Positions 32,957-41,481 of a stretch of DNA of 64,000 nucleotides are shown in pieces. Under the pieces are notes generated by a model. The model made no database searches. It was given only the letters and a program-made list of their open reading frames with translations, and was not told the DNA's origin. Location: the NCBI GenBank assembly GCA_035536775.1, contig DATLNM010000019.1, positions 50,752 through 114,751 on the forward strand, given 5' to 3'. Position 1 is the stretch's first letter. Each line of letters opens with the position of its first letter. The stretch is from DATLNM01 sp035536775 (GTDB taxonomy: Bacteria > Actinomycetota > CADDZG01 > WHSQ01). A program made the position numbers and the translations under genes.

Positions 32957-33388
32957 ATGTTCCAGAGGTTCCACGCAGCAAAGGAGGGGCGTGAGGGCGG
33001 TTTCACGCTCATCGAGCTCCTCGTAGTCGTTCTGATCATCGCCATCCTGGCGGCGATCGCCGTACCGGTGTTCCTGAACCAGCGTCGTAAGGCTTGGGTC
33101 TCCCAGGTCGAGTCGTTCTTGAAGGACGCCGCCACGGCGCAGGAGTCGTGGAGGACGGACCACACCTCGTACTCCAGCAGCATCGCGGAGCTCGAGACCG
33201 AGGGCTTCAACTACTCGGCCGAGGACGTTACCGGCGCGACGACCGGTACCGCCACTCAGTACTGCATCACGGCCACCAACCTGAACGACACGGTCATCCA
33301 GGGGGAGTACTCCTCGAACGACGGTGCTCCGAAGGTCAAGGGCGAAGAGACCGACCCCGCTCCGAACGCAAGCGCACCCTGCACATAG
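32957..33388 (+). CDS. Type IV pilin (probable major pilin)
   Basis: 143 residues from ATG at 32957 behind a very strong AAAGGAGGG site; an earlier start is open but gives an improbable leader. A 15-residue leader ending in GG precedes FTLIELLVVVLIIAILAAIA, the class III signal with Glu at +5, then the first beta-domain segment with an early Gln/Arg patch. The C-terminal Cys of APCT may form a disulfide with the Cys in QYCITAT. Its own leader, the strong ribosome binding site and the intrinsic terminator right after it point to high, monocistronic expression, as expected for the main pilus subunit. Confidence 0.93.
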   Translation: MFQRFHAAKEGREGGFTLIELLVVVLIIAILAAIAVPVFLNQRRKAWVSQVESFLKDAATAQESWRTDHTSYSSSIAELETEGFNYSAEDVTGATTGTATQYCITATNLNDTVIQGEYSSNDGAPKVKGEETDPAPNASAPCT

Positions 33389-33417
33389 ACCCCGCTCTAC
33401 TGCAACACCGGAACCAC

Positions 33418-33449
33418 GAACGGGGGCCTTCGGGCCCCCGTTCCCTTTT
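33418..33449 (+). terminator. Intrinsic terminator of the pilin gene
   Basis: An 11-bp perfect stem, GAACGGGGGCC with GGCCCCCGTTC, closes on a TTCG tetraloop (33429-33432). The tail CCTTTTC follows. It lies 30 bp after the pilin stop. Confidence 0.9.
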
Positions 33450-33523
33450 CGCCGCCCGAGGCCCTGCTGCCGTTTCGCTGTCATTTGGCGGACAATGGGT
33501 CAAGAAAACGACGCCTGGGGCCG

Positions 33524-34108
33524 ATGAAGAACCTGATGAGCGCTAAACGAAGCTTCGCAGACGGACGCGGGGAGGCAGGCTTCACCCTCGTCGAGCTGAT
33601 GTGGACGATGGTGATCTTCTCGATCTTGGCGGGCATCAGCATGCTTGCGGTGCGGACCTACTCGCTCAAGCAGTCCCTGGAGCAGGCCCAGGGTGACGTT
33701 GTTGCGCAGCTGAACAATGTCCAAGCAAGGTCGGTCGCGCAGAGCAATCCGATCATCTTCGGCATCCACTTCCACGAAGGCTCGCCCAACTGGGAGATGG
33801 TCCGCTTCAGCGCGGGGCCGTCCTCGTCCACCAGTGACGACACCTGCACCGCCTCCGCCCTTCCCGACCTCGGCGCGGGGGTGGCGTTCTCGAGTGGGAC
33901 CCAGTTCGAGGCGGCATCCTTCTCGATCGCCGGACCTCCGACCAATGCGTGCATGGGCCAGGTCCCCTTTTCCTCGGGCGAGAACTTTGTTTTCTTCTTC
34001 CCGCGCGGCTCGGCGACCGCGGGCAGCGTCACGGTGGGGCAGCCCCGCCTGGAAGGGCAAACCAGAACGATCACGGTTTCGGCCATAACCGGAAGGGTCG
34101 ATCACTGA
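33524..34108 (+). CDS. Minor pilin / GspH-like pseudopilin
   Basis: 194 residues from ATG at 33524 (ATG at 33536 is an alternative). A leader ending in GEAG precedes FTLVELMWTMVIFSILAGIS with Glu at +5. The soluble domain has GspH/FimT features (QAQGDVVAQLNNVQARSVAQ) and two widely spaced cysteines (TCTAS and NACMG) likely to form a disulfide. It begins a block of four pilin-like genes joined by start/stop overlaps, typical of a minor-pilin priming complex. Confidence 0.87.
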   Translation: MKNLMSAKRSFADGRGEAGFTLVELMWTMVIFSILAGISMLAVRTYSLKQSLEQAQGDVVAQLNNVQARSVAQSNPIIFGIHFHEGSPNWEMVRFSAGPSSSTSDDTCTASALPDLGAGVAFSSGTQFEAASFSIAGPPTNACMGQVPFSSGENFVFFFPRGSATAGSVTVGQPRLEGQTRTITVSAITGRVDH

Positions 34109-35874
34109 TGCTCTTCACGCGCCTTCGGAAGAGCGACGGGTTCACCCTCATCGAGGTGATGGCCGCCATGGCCATCTTCACCGCCGTGACCCTCGGCATC
34201 ACCCCGCTGCTCTTGGGCTCGCTACGCAGCGCGACGGTCGGCCGGACGTTCACGGTGGCCAAGAACGTGGTGTCCCGTGCGATGGAGCGCGCGCGAGGCC
34301 TCCCTTACTTCGAGTCCGTCAAGGGCATCACAGGCACCCCGCCGCGCCGTGATCTCCTGGATCTGTACTTCCCGAACGTCGGCACCGGCTACTCCGGCGG
34401 AGTATTCACCACGCGCTGCACTTCGATCAGCTCAACGCCCGCCGGGAGCGGGCCGATCGCGTGCCCGCCACCGAACGCTGACGGCACGTCGTCCATCCCG
34501 CCAGGCTACACACTGACGATCAGGGCGGAGTTCGTCTCGGCCATCGCGGGCACGAACCCGACTACCTTCTCGGTCGTGACACCACCTTCGACCTACGACT
34601 GGACCTCCCTAACGGGGGAGGTCCCGCCGTCGGACCTCGTACGACTTACGGCGATAGGGACGTGGTCCTACGGCAGGATCAACAAGAGCTTCACGCTTCA
34701 GTCACTGATCGCGAGCCGCAAGCTGAGCGAGGACGAGCTCGCAGGGAATGCGACCATCAACTTCGCCGCACAGGTGCGAACGGGCTATATCGACGCGAAC
34801 GCCGGCCAGGGAACATTCCGCGGAGCCGTCGGGCGCTCGATCTCGGACATCGAAGAGAGCGCGTTCGCCGCCGCCGACCAGGAGGTGCGCGCCGCTCATC
34901 TCTTCCTCACCGAGGATCCGACGGGCGGAACGGGTGCGGAGGACATCATCACGGAGTTCACCGGTGCACAGGTCTCTCTCCATGCCGCCCCCAACGATCT
35001 CCCGACCGGCCAGGTCAACGCCAGCGGCGGCAGCGTCGTGCATCCCCTCCTCCCCGGCGTGACGTTCGGAAGGGTGGGCACCACCCACGCGAACCACCCG
35101 ATGGTCCCGAGCCGCGGCGTGCAGGTCGTCAACGAGCTCCCGACTGCCCGGGGGAGCTTCCGCATCGACTCGGGCGTGGGCCTCGAGCTCGACAATCAGA
35201 AGAGCTTCAGCGACCCCCTCCTCGTCTATCCATTCGCTCCCGTCATCGACCTCGAGTCCACCGGGGCCGAGGGGGGTACAGCGGTCACCTCGACGCCGGT
35301 CTCGCCGGCGGCCTCGCGCAAGGTCGAGGCGACCGCGCACATCGAGTTCGACGACCTCCATCTGTATCCCACCGTGTTCGCGCCGGGAGGCGTCGTGCGG
35401 GTTACGGATTTCGTTGCCGACATCCGTTGCACGTCGACCGGCAGCGCGACGTCCTCGATCGCCGGGACGTGGTCAGCGACGATCATGTATTGGACGGACA
35501 ACACCTCGACGTTCGCGAGCAGCGACTATCAATCGATCACTGTGGCAGGGAACATCGACGGAAGCGGCAACGCCGAGGCCGATCTCGACGCCATCCAGAG
35601 CGCCAACCCGACCGTGTGGTTCTTCAACCCCCCCGGACCGGGCCCGGTCGAGGAGTACCGCCTGTTCTCTGACCCGTCGACCGGCTTGCCGGGGTATCTC
35701 ACCGACTGGTCTACGACGCCGTTCGAGACGACGCTCACGCCGGGCCACACCGAGGTAACGCTGGGGAGCGCCCTGACGATCGAGGGCATCCCGACCGACC
35801 CTGCGAGGCCGCCGACCTCGACGGTGACTCAGGTGGGGTCGATGTCGTGCGAATCGGTGGACGAGCGTGGCTAG
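34108..35874 (+). CDS. Very large prepilin-like protein
   Basis: 588 residues, overlapping its upstream neighbour by one base. The 11-residue leader MLFTRLRKSDG is followed by FTLIEVMAAMAIFTAVTLGI, a good prepilin signal with Glu at +5. The remaining ~540 residues form a large Thr/Ser/Gly/Pro-rich extracellular region with few cysteines and no recognised domain. Ordinary minor pilins have 150-250 residues, so this resembles the tip-adhesin-style minor pilins that carry an extra functional domain. A tip position and an adhesive role are inference. Confidence 0.85.
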   Translation: MLFTRLRKSDGFTLIEVMAAMAIFTAVTLGITPLLLGSLRSATVGRTFTVAKNVVSRAMERARGLPYFESVKGITGTPPRRDLLDLYFPNVGTGYSGGVFTTRCTSISSTPAGSGPIACPPPNADGTSSIPPGYTLTIRAEFVSAIAGTNPTTFSVVTPPSTYDWTSLTGEVPPSDLVRLTAIGTWSYGRINKSFTLQSLIASRKLSEDELAGNATINFAAQVRTGYIDANAGQGTFRGAVGRSISDIEESAFAAADQEVRAAHLFLTEDPTGGTGAEDIITEFTGAQVSLHAAPNDLPTGQVNASGGSVVHPLLPGVTFGRVGTTHANHPMVPSRGVQVVNELPTARGSFRIDSGVGLELDNQKSFSDPLLVYPFAPVIDLESTGAEGGTAVTSTPVSPAASRKVEATAHIEFDDLHLYPTVFAPGGVVRVTDFVADIRCTSTGSATSSIAGTWSATIMYWTDNTSTFASSDYQSITVAGNIDGSGNAEADLDAIQSANPTVWFFNPPGPGPVEEYRLFSDPSTGLPGYLTDWSTTPFETTLTPGHTEVTLGSALTIEGIPTDPARPPTSTVTQVGSMSCESVDERG

Positions 35875-36532
35875 TCGCCACTCGCGGGACGAACGCGGCT
35901 TCTCGATGGTCGAACTGCTCGTGGCGATGACGATCTTCGGCATCATCACGACGGCGTTCTATTCGATCTTGTTCTCGGCCACAGACAGCGCCGAGACCAC
36001 GCGTGCCGTAACGGGCGCGTCCAACGAAGCGCGCCGCGGGTTCAACCGGCTTCTGCGCGACACCCGCGAGGCACAGGACGTCTTCGATGTCTCGGCCACG
36101 ACGTTCACGATCGAGAACGATTTCGACGGGGACGGTGAGATAGAGGCATTGAATGAGACCGGAAGCTATGAGCGCCTCACATTCACCTACGTCGACCCCG
36201 ACGTGGACGAGCTGACGGGAGAAGTCATCGTCAGCAACGGCGTGGACTCGGAGACGCTCATCGCCGGCGTCCAGTGCATCCCGGATCCCTCGGGGGGCTG
36301 CTACCCAGTGTTCAGCTTCTCGAGCAACGACCTCACCTATGACGCCAACCGCAACGGAGTGTCCTCGGCGACCGAGATCGACGCGGCCCCGACCGTGGGC
36401 GACGGGGACGGTGCCCTCGACACCGCCGCTGAGCTCCGGGTTATCGACACGGTGTCTTTCATGATGGGGGTCTCGGTCGACGGACGCGGCGAGCGCTTCT
36501 ACGGCGCGGCGCAGATGAGGAACTCACGATGA
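35867..36532 (+). CDS. Minor pilin / PilW-GspJ-like pseudopilin
   Basis: 221 residues from GTG at 35867, overlapping the previous gene by 8 bp. Leader MASRHSRDERG precedes FSMVELLVAMTIFGIITTAFYSIL with Glu at +5. The mature domain is acidic, with runs such as DFDGDGEIE and TVGDGDGALDTAAE that could bind calcium. By order and shape it corresponds to PilW/GspJ components. Ends in an ATGA overlap with the PilX-like gene. Confidence 0.86.
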   Translation: MASRHSRDERGFSMVELLVAMTIFGIITTAFYSILFSATDSAETTRAVTGASNEARRGFNRLLRDTREAQDVFDVSATTFTIENDFDGDGEIEALNETGSYERLTFTYVDPDVDELTGEVIVSNGVDSETLIAGVQCIPDPSGGCYPVFSFSSNDLTYDANRNGVSSATEIDAAPTVGDGDGALDTAAELRVIDTVSFMMGVSVDGRGERFYGAAQMRNSR

Positions 36533-38130
36533 TCAGAAGGAGAGGCACGATGCGACGTCTGAGGGCACAGCGGGGGGTCGCGATGATCACGGTCCTGCTC
36601 GTGGGGGCGGGACTGACGGCGGTGTCTTCTGTCGCCGCCTACTCGGCGATCAACGAGTTGCGGTCGGCGAACGCCGATGGGAGGTCGAGCAAGGCGTTGG
36701 CGTACGCCGAGGCCGGGGTCGATCGGTTCATCACCCACATCCGTGGCGGCACCTACACGTTCAATCAGATGAATCGCGCGGGGTGCACCGTGGCCGGGAT
36801 CACCTACCCGCCGCTTACCATCCCGACGGGGCTGGTGGGCGACGAGGGCGCCTACACCGCCGAGATGACGGTCTACAACCCCGGCGCGCTGACGCCCGAG
36901 AACCGCTTCGCGCGCAACCCTGCGGTGCCGGGAGATGCGTGCACCCCGTTCTATCCAACGGGGGTGAACGGCGGGGCACGGCCAACGAAGATCATCGACT
37001 GGCCCGAGGAGGGCACCCCACCGTCGCCGACGGCGTACTTCCAGATCACCGCGACGGGCTACGTCGGTTCGGTTGCGAACTTCAGCGCGCGGCGGGTCGT
37101 GCGTCAGGTCATCAGGATCCAGCCCAAGGGACTTCCGATCGGCATCTACGGGCAAAACCTCCTCGTCGGAGGGTCCGCACGGCTCATTACGATCAGCGCG
37201 TTCTCCGAGACCGACGTGCAGGGCCGCAACGGGGTCGATTTCGAGGGGATCGATCCGTACTACACCTACGAGGATGTCTTTCCCGGAGGAGTCGTGTGCC
37301 CGGACCTCTCGGTCTGTGGGCCGACGAAGCACGTCCCCGCGGCGGTCCATGCAGCCGGCACCCTGGTCTTCACCAACAACGCTATCGAATTCTCGACCGG
37401 CGTCCCCAATGGCGGCGTCCCTCCCACGAACTGCCGAGCGAACAAGAGCAACTCGAGTACCCAATCGCTCTGGGATAGCGACGGGTCATCGGCGGCGGGC
37501 ACCCTTACCGCTGGTTGTACCGGACAGATCGGGCGGCCGGTACATAACCGTTTCACGACCGCAGACCTGACGCGCCTCATCACCAAGGTGACCGAGGATG
37601 ACTACGAGGCGATGAAGTCGAATGCGAAAGCGAACGGGATCTACTGCTCGCTGCCGGGGTTCGGTGGGACGGGCTTGGCGCAGTGCCAGGTGCGTGGGAT
37701 CAGCACGGGGTCGGACTTCCAGAACGGCCCCGAGACACTTCGAGCCGCAGGAGTGAAGAACTACATCGCCTATTTCGAGTACCGGTCGGGAACGGCCGCG
37801 CAGAACAGCGGCGGGACGAGGGGCGTGCCGTGGAACGACAGCGTGGGCCCGTGCAGCAACGACCCCGCGGTCCACGAATCCGTCACCATCGTCATCCGGA
37901 AAGGCGGGATCTCGGTCAACGGCGGCAGCACGAACAACGGGGCGATCATCATGGACGGGTCGTTCGAGAACGCCAACGGGACCGGCTTCTGGAACGGGCC
38001 CGTCATCTCGAACAGCCGCATCGACGCCACGGGGAACTTCGACTTCACGCTCAACTCGTGCTGGATAGACAACATGGGCGGGGCCTTCATCAAGGTCACG
38101 CCGACCCAGTGGTTCGAAGTCGACCGCTGA
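36529..38130 (+). CDS. PilX-like minor pilus assembly protein
   Basis: 533 residues. The N-terminus MRRLRAQRGVAMITVLLVGAGLTAVSSVAAYSA and the following ADGRSSKALAYAEAGVDRFI match PilX-type proteins, which have a pilin-like hydrophobic helix without a standard Glu+5 signal. The long external part has several cysteines (for example GCTVAG, DACTPF, VCPDLSVCGP) suggesting disulfides. It is the last gene of the minor-pilin block and is followed by a strong terminator. Likely part of the tip-initiating complex. Confidence 0.8.
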   Translation: MIRRRGTMRRLRAQRGVAMITVLLVGAGLTAVSSVAAYSAINELRSANADGRSSKALAYAEAGVDRFITHIRGGTYTFNQMNRAGCTVAGITYPPLTIPTGLVGDEGAYTAEMTVYNPGALTPENRFARNPAVPGDACTPFYPTGVNGGARPTKIIDWPEEGTPPSPTAYFQITATGYVGSVANFSARRVVRQVIRIQPKGLPIGIYGQNLLVGGSARLITISAFSETDVQGRNGVDFEGIDPYYTYEDVFPGGVVCPDLSVCGPTKHVPAAVHAAGTLVFTNNAIEFSTGVPNGGVPPTNCRANKSNSSTQSLWDSDGSSAAGTLTAGCTGQIGRPVHNRFTTADLTRLITKVTEDDYEAMKSNAKANGIYCSLPGFGGTGLAQCQVRGISTGSDFQNGPETLRAAGVKNYIAYFEYRSGTAAQNSGGTRGVPWNDSVGPCSNDPAVHESVTIVIRKGGISVNGGSTNNGAIIMDGSFENANGTGFWNGPVISNSRIDATGNFDFTLNSCWIDNMGGAFIKVTPTQWFEVDR

Positions 38131-38155
38131 TACCCGCTTAACCCCCGGATCCACG

Positions 38156-38185
38156 AAAACCCCCCGGTGACGGGGGGTTTTCCTG
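38156..38185 (+). terminator. Intrinsic terminator after the minor-pilin genes
   Basis: A perfect 11-bp stem, AAAACCCCCCG with CGGGGGGTTTT, closes on GTGA (38167-38170) and runs into TTTTCCTGTT. It lies 25 bp after the PilX-like stop and separates the pilin block from the HTH-pilMNO block. Confidence 0.93.
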
Positions 38186-38235
38186 TTAATTACAGTGGTG
38201 TGATTCTCAAGCTGCTACCTAAAGTGACCGAAACA

Positions 38236-38273
38236 AGGTCTTGATACTTGTTGTAAAGACCTGTTAAAACAAC
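38236..38273 (+). promoter_or_regulatory. AT-rich leader with potential H-type pseudoknot
   Basis: AGGTCTT (38236-38242) pairs with AAGACCT (38256-38262). GTTGT (38250-38254), inside that loop, pairs with ACAAC (38269-38273) downstream. The two helices interleave with connecting loops of 7, 1 and 6 nt, a textbook H-type pseudoknot geometry. A possible promoter, GTGACG-N18-TACAGT with -10 at 38191-38196, overlaps the preceding terminator. The 169-bp gap 38131-38299 holds only the terminator and this leader and is far richer in A/T than its surroundings. Confidence 0.45.
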
Positions 38274-38299
38274 TCTCCCTAGTGGCGGAAGGCGGATAG

Positions 38300-38500
38300 G
38301 TGGCGGGACGGGACTTCGGGGATCCACTGCTCACGGTGGGGGAGGTGGCCGGAATCATGCGCGTCTCCAACATGACCGTCTACCGCCTCATCAAGGCGGG
38401 ACAGCTCTCTGCCATCCGTGTCGGCAAGAACTACCGGATCCGCCGGGCCGACGTGGAGCGCTACCTCACCGATAGGGCCGTCACGAGCGAGGACGCCTGA
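38300..38500 (+). CDS. Small excisionase-type helix-turn-helix DNA-binding protein
   Basis: 66 residues from GTG at 38300. It is a complete HTH_17/excisionase (MerR-like winged helix) domain: LLTVGEVAGIMRVSNMTVYRLIKAGQLSAIRVGKNYRIRRADVERYL. There is no integrase or other phage gene nearby, so it is more likely a local transcription factor than a phage excisionase. It overlaps pilM by one base, so it is made with the alignment proteins and may regulate the pilus locus or its own leader (inference). Confidence 0.85.
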   Translation: MAGRDFGDPLLTVGEVAGIMRVSNMTVYRLIKAGQLSAIRVGKNYRIRRADVERYLTDRAVTSEDA

Positions 38501-39552
38501 TGGCCGGCCAGCCTATCGGACTCGATATCGGGACCAGCGCCGTGCGTGCGGCGCAGGTGACCCCCGGCAAAGAGCGCCCGGCGCTTATGACCTTCGGACA
38601 GGTCGCTCTTCCTCCCGGGGCGGTGATCGACGGCGAGATCCGCGACGGGGGTGCCGTCTCCGAAGCCATCTCACAGCTCTGGAAGCGGGCCAAGATGCCG
38701 ACCAAGGATGTCATCATCGGCGTCGCCAACCAGCGGGTGGTCGTCCGCCAGATCGATGTGCCCCAGCAGGACGAAGGGGAATTCCGCGCGTCGCTGCGAT
38801 TCCAGGTCGCCGACCAGATCCCGATGTCCGTCGACGATGCCGAGCTCGACTTCCAGGTCATCGGTCAATTCGCCAATCCTGCAGGCGAGCCGATGATGCG
38901 CATCCTCCTCGTCGCGGCCGCGACCGACATGATCGAGTCCTTCGTCGGCGCGGTCACAACGGCCGGTCTGCGCGCCGCGGGCGTGGACCTCACGCCGTTC
39001 GCGGTCGCTCGCGCGTTGAGCCCGATAGCGCGTGGCGAGATGGGTCTTCCCGGCGCCGAGGCGATCGTCGATATCGGGGCCGGCGTTACCAACCTCGTCG
39101 TGCACCACAACGGAGAGCCGAAGTTCGTGCGGATCTTGCTTGTCGGCGGCAACGACACGACGACGAGCCTTGCAAGTGAGCTCGGCATCTCGCCCGAGGA
39201 GGCCGAAGCGGTCAAGCTCGATCTCGGTCGCGGCGTCGGCTCGCCCGACGCGCAGCGCATCCTCCTCGCGCGGGTCGAAGCCATCGTGGAAGAGATCCGT
39301 GGCTCACTCGATTATTACCTTTCCCAGGAAGACAGCGAGCAGGTCGTCTCGATCGTCCTCAGCGGGGGTGGGTCTATGACTCCCGGGCTTGCGCAGCGGC
39401 TCGAGCAGGTCATGCGCCAGCCGATCCACAGGGGAGCCCCCTTGTCGCAGCTCGACGTCAGTAAGTCCAAGTTGACCAACGAGCAACTCGCACAACTGGA
39501 GCCCGTGACGGGCGCCGCCGTCGGGCTGGCATTGGGGGCGGGTAGAAAATGA
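38500..39552 (+). CDS. pilM: Type IV pilus assembly protein PilM
   Basis: 350 residues with an actin/FtsA-like fold. Phosphate-1 motif GLDIGTSAVRAAQV at about 7-20, AIVDIGAGVTNLVVHHNG as the second phosphate loop, and SIVLSGGGSMTPGL as the adenosine motif. PilM is the cytosolic ring component that binds the PilN N-terminus and links motors to the alignment complex. ATGA overlap with pilN. Confidence 0.94.
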   Translation: MAGQPIGLDIGTSAVRAAQVTPGKERPALMTFGQVALPPGAVIDGEIRDGGAVSEAISQLWKRAKMPTKDVIIGVANQRVVVRQIDVPQQDEGEFRASLRFQVADQIPMSVDDAELDFQVIGQFANPAGEPMMRILLVAAATDMIESFVGAVTTAGLRAAGVDLTPFAVARALSPIARGEMGLPGAEAIVDIGAGVTNLVVHHNGEPKFVRILLVGGNDTTTSLASELGISPEEAEAVKLDLGRGVGSPDAQRILLARVEAIVEEIRGSLDYYLSQEDSEQVVSIVLSGGGSMTPGLAQRLEQVMRQPIHRGAPLSQLDVSKSKLTNEQLAQLEPVTGAAVGLALGAGRK

Positions 39553-40202
39553 TGCGCCGTATAGATCTTCTGCCCGCTGTCTATGCGCAGCAGCGCGCCG
39601 CGCGGCGCAACTTCGCGCTGGTGATCGCCGGAGGCGCGGTCGTCTTCCTGCTCCTCGTTGCATGGTGGTTCATGATCGGGCAGCAGATCGGCTCGGCCAA
39701 GGCTGACCTGGCCGACGTGCAGGCAACCAACGCCCAGCTGCAGGCTCAGATCGACGAACTCGCCCCCTTCGCGGCCCTGGAAGCTGAGGTCGTCGCCAAA
39801 CGAACCGCTCTGCAGACGGTGATGGTCGGGGACGTCGACTGGCCCGCGATCATGACTGAGGTCGCGATGGTGATCCCGAGCGATGTCTGGCTGGAGTCAC
39901 TCAGCGCGTCATCAGGGGCCGGGACGAGCACGGTCCCGACAGAGACCGCGGTGATCGACATCGACCCGAAGACGGCGATAGGGCGTGTGACGTTCCAAGG
40001 ACGCGCCCTGACGATGCCCAGCGTTGCCAAGTGGTTGATCCGTCTCTCCACCGCCAACGAGTTCCTCGCCGCGTATCTCCAAACCGCCACGAAGGGCGTA
40101 GGCGACGATGCCTTCTCACGGACGGTCACCTTCACGAACACGATCGAGCTCAGCTCTAAGGCTGCAAGCGAACGCTTCCAAGGCCGGAGGGTGGCGCCAT
40201 GA
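39549..40202 (+). CDS. pilN: Type IV pilus assembly protein PilN
   Basis: 217 residues. The short cytoplasmic N-terminus MMRRIDLLPAVY carries the INLLP-like PilM-binding motif (here IDLLP). One membrane helix (FALVIAGGAVVFLLLVAWWFM) and a coiled coil (ADLADVQATNAQLQAQIDEL) precede the extracellular ferredoxin-like domain. It dimerises with PilO. ATGA overlap with pilO. Confidence 0.92.
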   Translation: MMRRIDLLPAVYAQQRAARRNFALVIAGGAVVFLLLVAWWFMIGQQIGSAKADLADVQATNAQLQAQIDELAPFAALEAEVVAKRTALQTVMVGDVDWPAIMTEVAMVIPSDVWLESLSASSGAGTSTVPTETAVIDIDPKTAIGRVTFQGRALTMPSVAKWLIRLSTANEFLAAYLQTATKGVGDDAFSRTVTFTNTIELSSKAASERFQGRRVAP

Positions 40203-40837
40203 CCGCACGGACCAGGATGATCCTTGCGCTTGTCGCGAGCCTCATCATCTGCGTGCTCTTCTATTTCTTCTTCATCCGCCCACGGACCGCCGAGCTCGAG
40301 CAGGTCAGGGCAGACGTCGAAAGCGAGGAGCAGCGGACGGTTCAGCTTCAGTCCGAGCTCGCGAGGCTCCAGGATCTTCAGGCGAACGCCCCCAAGCTCG
40401 AAGCGGAGCTCGCCGAGATCAAGCGGCTGATCCCCTCGGAGGACCACGAGATCCCGAACTTCATCTTCCTGGTCCAGGCCGCCGCCAACGCTTCGGGTGT
40501 GGACTTCCTGCAGATCACGCCGAACCTTCCTGAGCCGCCTCCCGAGGGAGCGACGATCGCGCAGGTTCGGATCACGATGAGCTCGACGGGGAGCTACTTC
40601 TCCCTTCAGGACTTCATAAGGAGGCTCTACGGACTCAGCAGAGCGGTGCGATTGGACGTGATGAGCCTGGGCCTCGCCGACTCCGACACCGGTACCACGC
40701 TGTCCATGAACAGCGAGGTCCGCATCTTCTTCGAGCCGCCCGCTCCGCCCGAAGCCCCGGTGGCCCCGGGCGCGCCGGGCGCACCGGGCACACCAGGGGC
40801 AACGCCCGCGCCGACCGAACCACCCGAGGAGGGGTAG
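40199..40837 (+). CDS. pilO: Type IV pilus assembly protein PilO
   Basis: 212 residues. Short cytoplasmic start, one membrane helix (MILALVASLIICVLFYFFFI), a coiled coil (about 32-75, EQVRADVESEEQRTVQLQ), then a PilO ferredoxin-like domain (FIFLVQAAANASGVDFLQI, GSYFSLQDFIRRLYGLSRA). The last ~35 residues are a Pro/Gly/Ala tail. Partner of PilN in the alignment complex. Confidence 0.9.
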   Translation: MTARTRMILALVASLIICVLFYFFFIRPRTAELEQVRADVESEEQRTVQLQSELARLQDLQANAPKLEAELAEIKRLIPSEDHEIPNFIFLVQAAANASGVDFLQITPNLPEPPPEGATIAQVRITMSSTGSYFSLQDFIRRLYGLSRAVRLDVMSLGLADSDTGTTLSMNSEVRIFFEPPAPPEAPVAPGAPGAPGTPGATPAPTEPPEEG

Positions 40838-40839
40838 CC

Positions 40840-41481
40840 GTGGCCACGCCAGTTGAACGCGTCGAACCCCGCGCCGGTATCTCAGGCGCGCAGGTCGCGA
40901 TGGTGATCGGCGGCCTCGTCGTGCTGCTCGGCCTTCTGTGGTTCTTCTTCCTTCGGGGGGGTGGAGATGAGGTCGATACCGCCGCTCCGGCGCCGGCGAC
41001 GACCGAGGAAGCTCCCGGGGAAGTCCCAGAGGAAGAGGGCGATGGGAGGGGGCCCGGCAAGGGACCCGTCGAGACGTTCGAGGTGTTCGCGCCGAAGGAC
41101 CCGTTCGACCCGGTCGTCACTGCAGACACCGGCGGGAGTGGTGGGGGCGTTACCGACGTGGGTATCGACGGCACCCCTGGAGCCGGAACTCCCGGTGACG
41201 AGCCCGGTACGGGGGACGAGCCCGGCGGCAGCAATGCCCCAGGGGGCGGCGGCGGGGGAGACTCCTCGGTTGGCGGCCACACCGTGAGGCTCATCGAGGT
41301 CTTCCAGGACGGCGGTGAGGCGCGTGCCCAGGTCCAAGTCGACGGTACGGTCTTCACGGTCGACGAAGGAGAGGTCTTCGGCGACAACTTCCAACTGTTG
41401 TCGGTCTCCGGCGACTGCGCCACCATGCTCTTCGGCGACGATCAGTTCACTCTTTGCGAGGGCGAAGAGATCCTGAAGTAA
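40840..41481 (+). CDS. PilP-like membrane protein ending the pilus locus
   Basis: 213 residues from GTG at 40840. One membrane helix (VAMVIGGLVVLLGLLWFFFL), an acidic/Gly/Pro-rich linker including APKDPFDPV, the PF-type motif seen in PilP and GspC proteins, and a C-terminal ~70-residue domain (HTVRLIEVFQDGGEARAQVQVDG, VFGDNFQLLSVSGDCATMLFG). In diderms PilP joins PilNO to the secretin. No secretin is expected here, so this protein may brace the machine against the cell wall. Assignment rests on position and layout rather than strong similarity. Confidence 0.7.
   Translation: MATPVERVEPRAGISGAQVAMVIGGLVVLLGLLWFFFLRGGGDEVDTAAPAPATTEEAPGEVPEEEGDGRGPGKGPVETFEVFAPKDPFDPVVTADTGGSGGGVTDVGIDGTPGAGTPGDEPGTGDEPGGSNAPGGGGGGDSSVGGHTVRLIEVFQDGGEARAQVQVDGTVFTVDEGEVFGDNFQLLSVSGDCATMLFGDDQFTLCEGEEILK

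Noticed and set aside
38300..38500. Phage excisionase marking a mobile element
   Set aside because: No integrase, att-like repeats or phage genes are nearby, and the gene is coupled to pilM; it is better read as a host regulator.
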